Source: Pseudomonadota bacterium (GTDB lineage: Bacteria; Pseudomonadota; Alphaproteobacteria; Sphingomonadales; Sphingomonadaceae). Taken from it: a stretch of 7,384 nt of DNA. A program made the translations under genes and the position numbers. The DNA is taken from NCBI GenBank assembly GCA_023423775.1, contig JAFAEZ010000127.1, positions 1 through 7,384 on the forward strand, in the 5' to 3' direction. The notes under the pieces were generated by a model. That model made no database searches. It saw only the letters and a list, made by a program, of their open reading frames with translations, and was not told the origin of the DNA. Below, piece after piece: positions 6,462-7,384 of the stretch. The first letter of the stretch is position 1. Each line of letters starts with the position of its first letter.

Positions 6462-6575
6462 CGTCATTGTGAGCGACTTGTCCGCCCGGAGAGCGAAGGC
6501 GGAAGCGAAGCAATCCAGACGATCTCTTCGGAGGTAGTCTGGATTGCTTCGTCGCAAGGGCTCCTCGCAATGACG
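6462..6575. repeat. Palindromic intergenic repeat with CGTCATTG ends and a UUCG-capped hairpin
   Basis: A 114-bp element. The outer arms, CGTCATTGTGAG (6462-6473) and CTCGCAATGACG (6564-6575), are inverted repeats with one G-T mismatch. Inside are two hairpins. The smaller pairs TCCGCC (6481-6486) with GGCGGA (6498-6503). The larger has 15-bp perfect arms, CGAAGCAATCCAGAC (6506-6520) and its complement (6537-6551). It can extend past one mismatch to CTC-TTCG-GAG (6524-6533), which gives a cUUCGg tetraloop as RNA. The predicted fold is a three-way junction. From memory, CATTGCGAG and GCAATCCAGA are hallmarks of an abundant intergenic repeat in Bradyrhizobium and relatives; I cannot count copies here. 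It encodes nothing and is probably a non-autonomous palindromic element. It may also act as a transcript 3' end for the mla operon. Confidence 0.72.
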
Positions 6576-6595
6576 CAGAGCGACCGCAGCGTCAT

Positions 6596-6745
6596 CGCTC
6601 GCGTGTCCCGGACGCGCTGCAGCGTGTAACGCTGCTGCGCAGAGCCGGGATCCAGAAGGCAACGCCGCCACAGTGCGCGACATGGGCCCCGGCTCTGCAA
6701 CGCACCGCCGAAGGGGCGCTGCGTTGCGTCCGGGGCACGCGAGCG
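6596..6745. repeat. 150-bp MITE-like element with 20-bp terminal inverted repeats
   Basis: The ends, CGCTCGCGTGTCCCGGACGC (6596-6615) and GCGTCCGGGGCACGCGAGCG (6726-6745), are inverted repeats matching at 19 of 20 positions. Inside, GCAGAGCCGGG (6639-6649) pairs with CCCGGCTCTGC (6688-6698). Each half also forms its own hairpin: 6614-6624 with 6630-6640 (one mismatch, loop TGTAA), and GCAACGCA (6697-6704) with TGCGTTGC (6720-6727). It can therefore fold either as one long stem or as local hairpins. The CCCGGCTCTGC and GCGTCCGGG words resemble another dispersed repeat that I recall from Bradyrhizobium intergenic regions. There is no transposase. No clear target-site duplication is visible at the ends. 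Confidence 0.65.
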
Positions 6746-6764
6746 AGGATGATGCAGCCAAACA

Positions 6765-6792
6765 AAAACGGAGGCCGCGAGGCCTCCGTTTT
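6765..6792. terminator. Bidirectional rho-independent terminator
   Basis: A perfect 8-bp GC-rich stem (CGGAGGCC / GGCCTCCG, 6769-6776 with 6781-6788) closes a GCGA GNRA-type loop. It is flanked by AAAA on the left and TTTT on the right, so a U-tract follows the hairpin in either direction. The leftward reading has the longer T-rich tail (TTTTTGTTT), and the hairpin begins 27 bases after the stop of the leftward gene ending at 6820. That gene is probably its main client. Rightward transcripts from mlaD would reach it only after crossing both repeats. Confidence 0.85.
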
Positions 6793-6819
6793 CATTCGTT
6801 ATTCGTTGATGCGCGCTGC

Positions 6820-7384
6820 TTATCCCAGCCGTCCCGCCGCATGCGCGAGCAGTGTGTAGACCAGCCCCGTCTCGGAGGTCAGGTGGCTGCGCAGCTCCTG
6901 CGGACCGCGGCCGTCGCGGGCGACTTCGTCGAGCAGGCGCTCGAACTCGGCGACATAGCGGTCCACCGTGCTCTTGAAGTTGCGGTCGGCGCGATACTTG
7001 CGGGCGACCTCGTCGAAGGCCTTCTGGCCGGCGGGCGTGTAGAGGCGCTTTGTGAAGGCCTTGTTCTCGCCGCGCTGGTAGCGGTCCCACATCTCGGCGG
7101 CAAGATTGCGGTCCATCAGCCGGCCGATGTCGAGCGACAGCGATTCCAGCGGATTGCTGCTGGCTTGCGGGGCCTGGGGCTGCGGAGCGGGGGCAACGCG
7201 GCCACGGGGAGCCTCACGGCTGGTCGGAGCGCCCTGGTTGGCGTCCGTGCGGTTCAACAGGTCCGACAGCCAGCCGTCGCGGCTCTGGTCGTTGCCGGCA
7301 GGGGCAACCGGCGGCGCTTCGGTGCGGCGGGCAGCCGGCATGCCGAGGTCCGGCGGCGGCAGCGTCGAGGCGCTGCCGGTGTCG
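6820..7384 (-). CDS. C-terminal part of a large uncharacterised protein ('kinesin-like' annotated family), N-terminus beyond right edge
   Basis: The leftward frame is open from the right edge to TAA at 6822-6820, giving 187 visible residues. An internal ATG at 7341 exists, but the frame continues upstream of it without a stop (DTGSASTLPPPDLG before the Met) and there is no clear ribosome binding site. I therefore read this as the tail of a longer protein. Visible residues 1-80 are Pro/Ala-rich linker with a short GWLSDLLNR motif. The last 105 or so residues form a compact helical domain containing AAEMWDRYQRGENKAFTKRL, FDEVARKY, VDRYVAEFERLLDEVARD and TSETGLVYTLLAHAAGRLG. This closely resembles, from memory, the C-terminus of long Rhizobiales proteins often labelled 'kinesin-like' or hypothetical. 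That label does not imply motor activity, and no P-loop is visible in this part. The function is unknown. A strong terminator follows the stop. Confidence 0.75.
   Translation of the reverse strand, partial: DTGSASTLPPPDLGMPAARRTEAPPVAPAGNDQSRDGWLSDLLNRTDANQGAPTSREAPRGRVAPAPQPQAPQASSNPLESLSLDIGRLMDRNLAAEMWDRYQRGENKAFTKRLYTPAGQKAFDEVARKYRADRNFKSTVDRYVAEFERLLDEVARDGRGPQELRSHLTSETGLVYTLLAHAAGRLG

Larger units (their letters stand above)
6432..6819. other. 388-bp gene-free interval with two palindromic repeats and a terminator
   Basis: Between the mlaD stop and the stop of the leftward gene at the right edge I see no credible coding sequence. Open frames here are Arg/Ser/Pro-rich shadows. The interval holds a CGTCATTG-bordered element (6462-6575), a second element bordered by near-perfect 20-bp inverted repeats (6596-6745), and a bidirectional terminator hairpin (6765-6792). 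It is a 3'-3' convergent interval, where such repeats tend to be tolerated. Confidence 0.7.

Noticed and set aside
6462..6745. Possible CRISPR array or tRNA in the structured interval
   Set aside because: There are no regularly spaced direct repeats, and no tRNA T-arm or acceptor sequence was seen. The structure consists of two different inverted-repeat elements.
6464..7090. 208-residue leftward frame through the repeats, terminator and right-edge gene
   Set aside because: It crosses a strong terminator and two palindromic repeats and overlaps a better gene in another frame, so it is not credible as a gene.

Overview
The window is GC-rich DNA with dense coding on both strands. It looks like the chromosome of an alphaproteobacterium in the Bradyrhizobium/Rhodopseudomonas group (Nitrobacteraceae). 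I base this on codon usage, the STAS-MlaE/MlaF/MlaD gene set, a DgcA-type epimerase, and two intergenic palindromic elements that resemble repeats I recall from Bradyrhizobium genomes. No database was searched, so the genus is an inference.

Layout from left to right. (1) A leftward gene enters from the left edge and starts at 1261. It encodes an uncharacterised protein of at least 420 residues, with a conserved-looking N-terminal half and a long acidic Ala/Pro/Glu-rich tail. (2) A 75-bp divergent spacer carries a perfect 13-bp palindrome. (3) A rightward MFS transporter of the HcaT-like branch follows (1337-2533). (4) A leftward enolase-superfamily epimerase/racemase (2503-3498) overlaps the MFS gene tail-to-tail by 31 bp. 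(5) A 143-bp divergent spacer holds a TACCT-N5-AGGTA inverted repeat. (6) A compact rightward operon encodes an Mla-type lipid ABC transporter: a STAS-permease fusion (mlaE, TTG start, 3642-4775), the ATPase (mlaF, 4778-5548) and the membrane-anchored MCE protein (mlaD, 5565-6431). (7) A 388-bp gene-free stretch contains two different palindromic repeat elements and a bidirectional terminator. (8) The C-terminal end of a leftward gene leaves through the right edge. It resembles the tail of the large alphaproteobacterial proteins often labelled 'kinesin-like'.

Functionally, mlaE-mlaF-mlaD should form an inner-membrane complex that moves phospholipids between the inner and outer membranes. The STAS domain on MlaE probably replaces the separate MlaB subunit of E. 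coli. No mlaC, and no auxiliary lipoprotein gene of the kind that often ends such operons, is seen; repeats occupy that position. The transporter, the epimerase and the two partial genes have no evident shared pathway. Most of the window is ordinary core-type chromosome. I found no convincing new multi-gene system. The least explained items are the repeat cluster, the two candidate operators and the two partial uncharacterised proteins.
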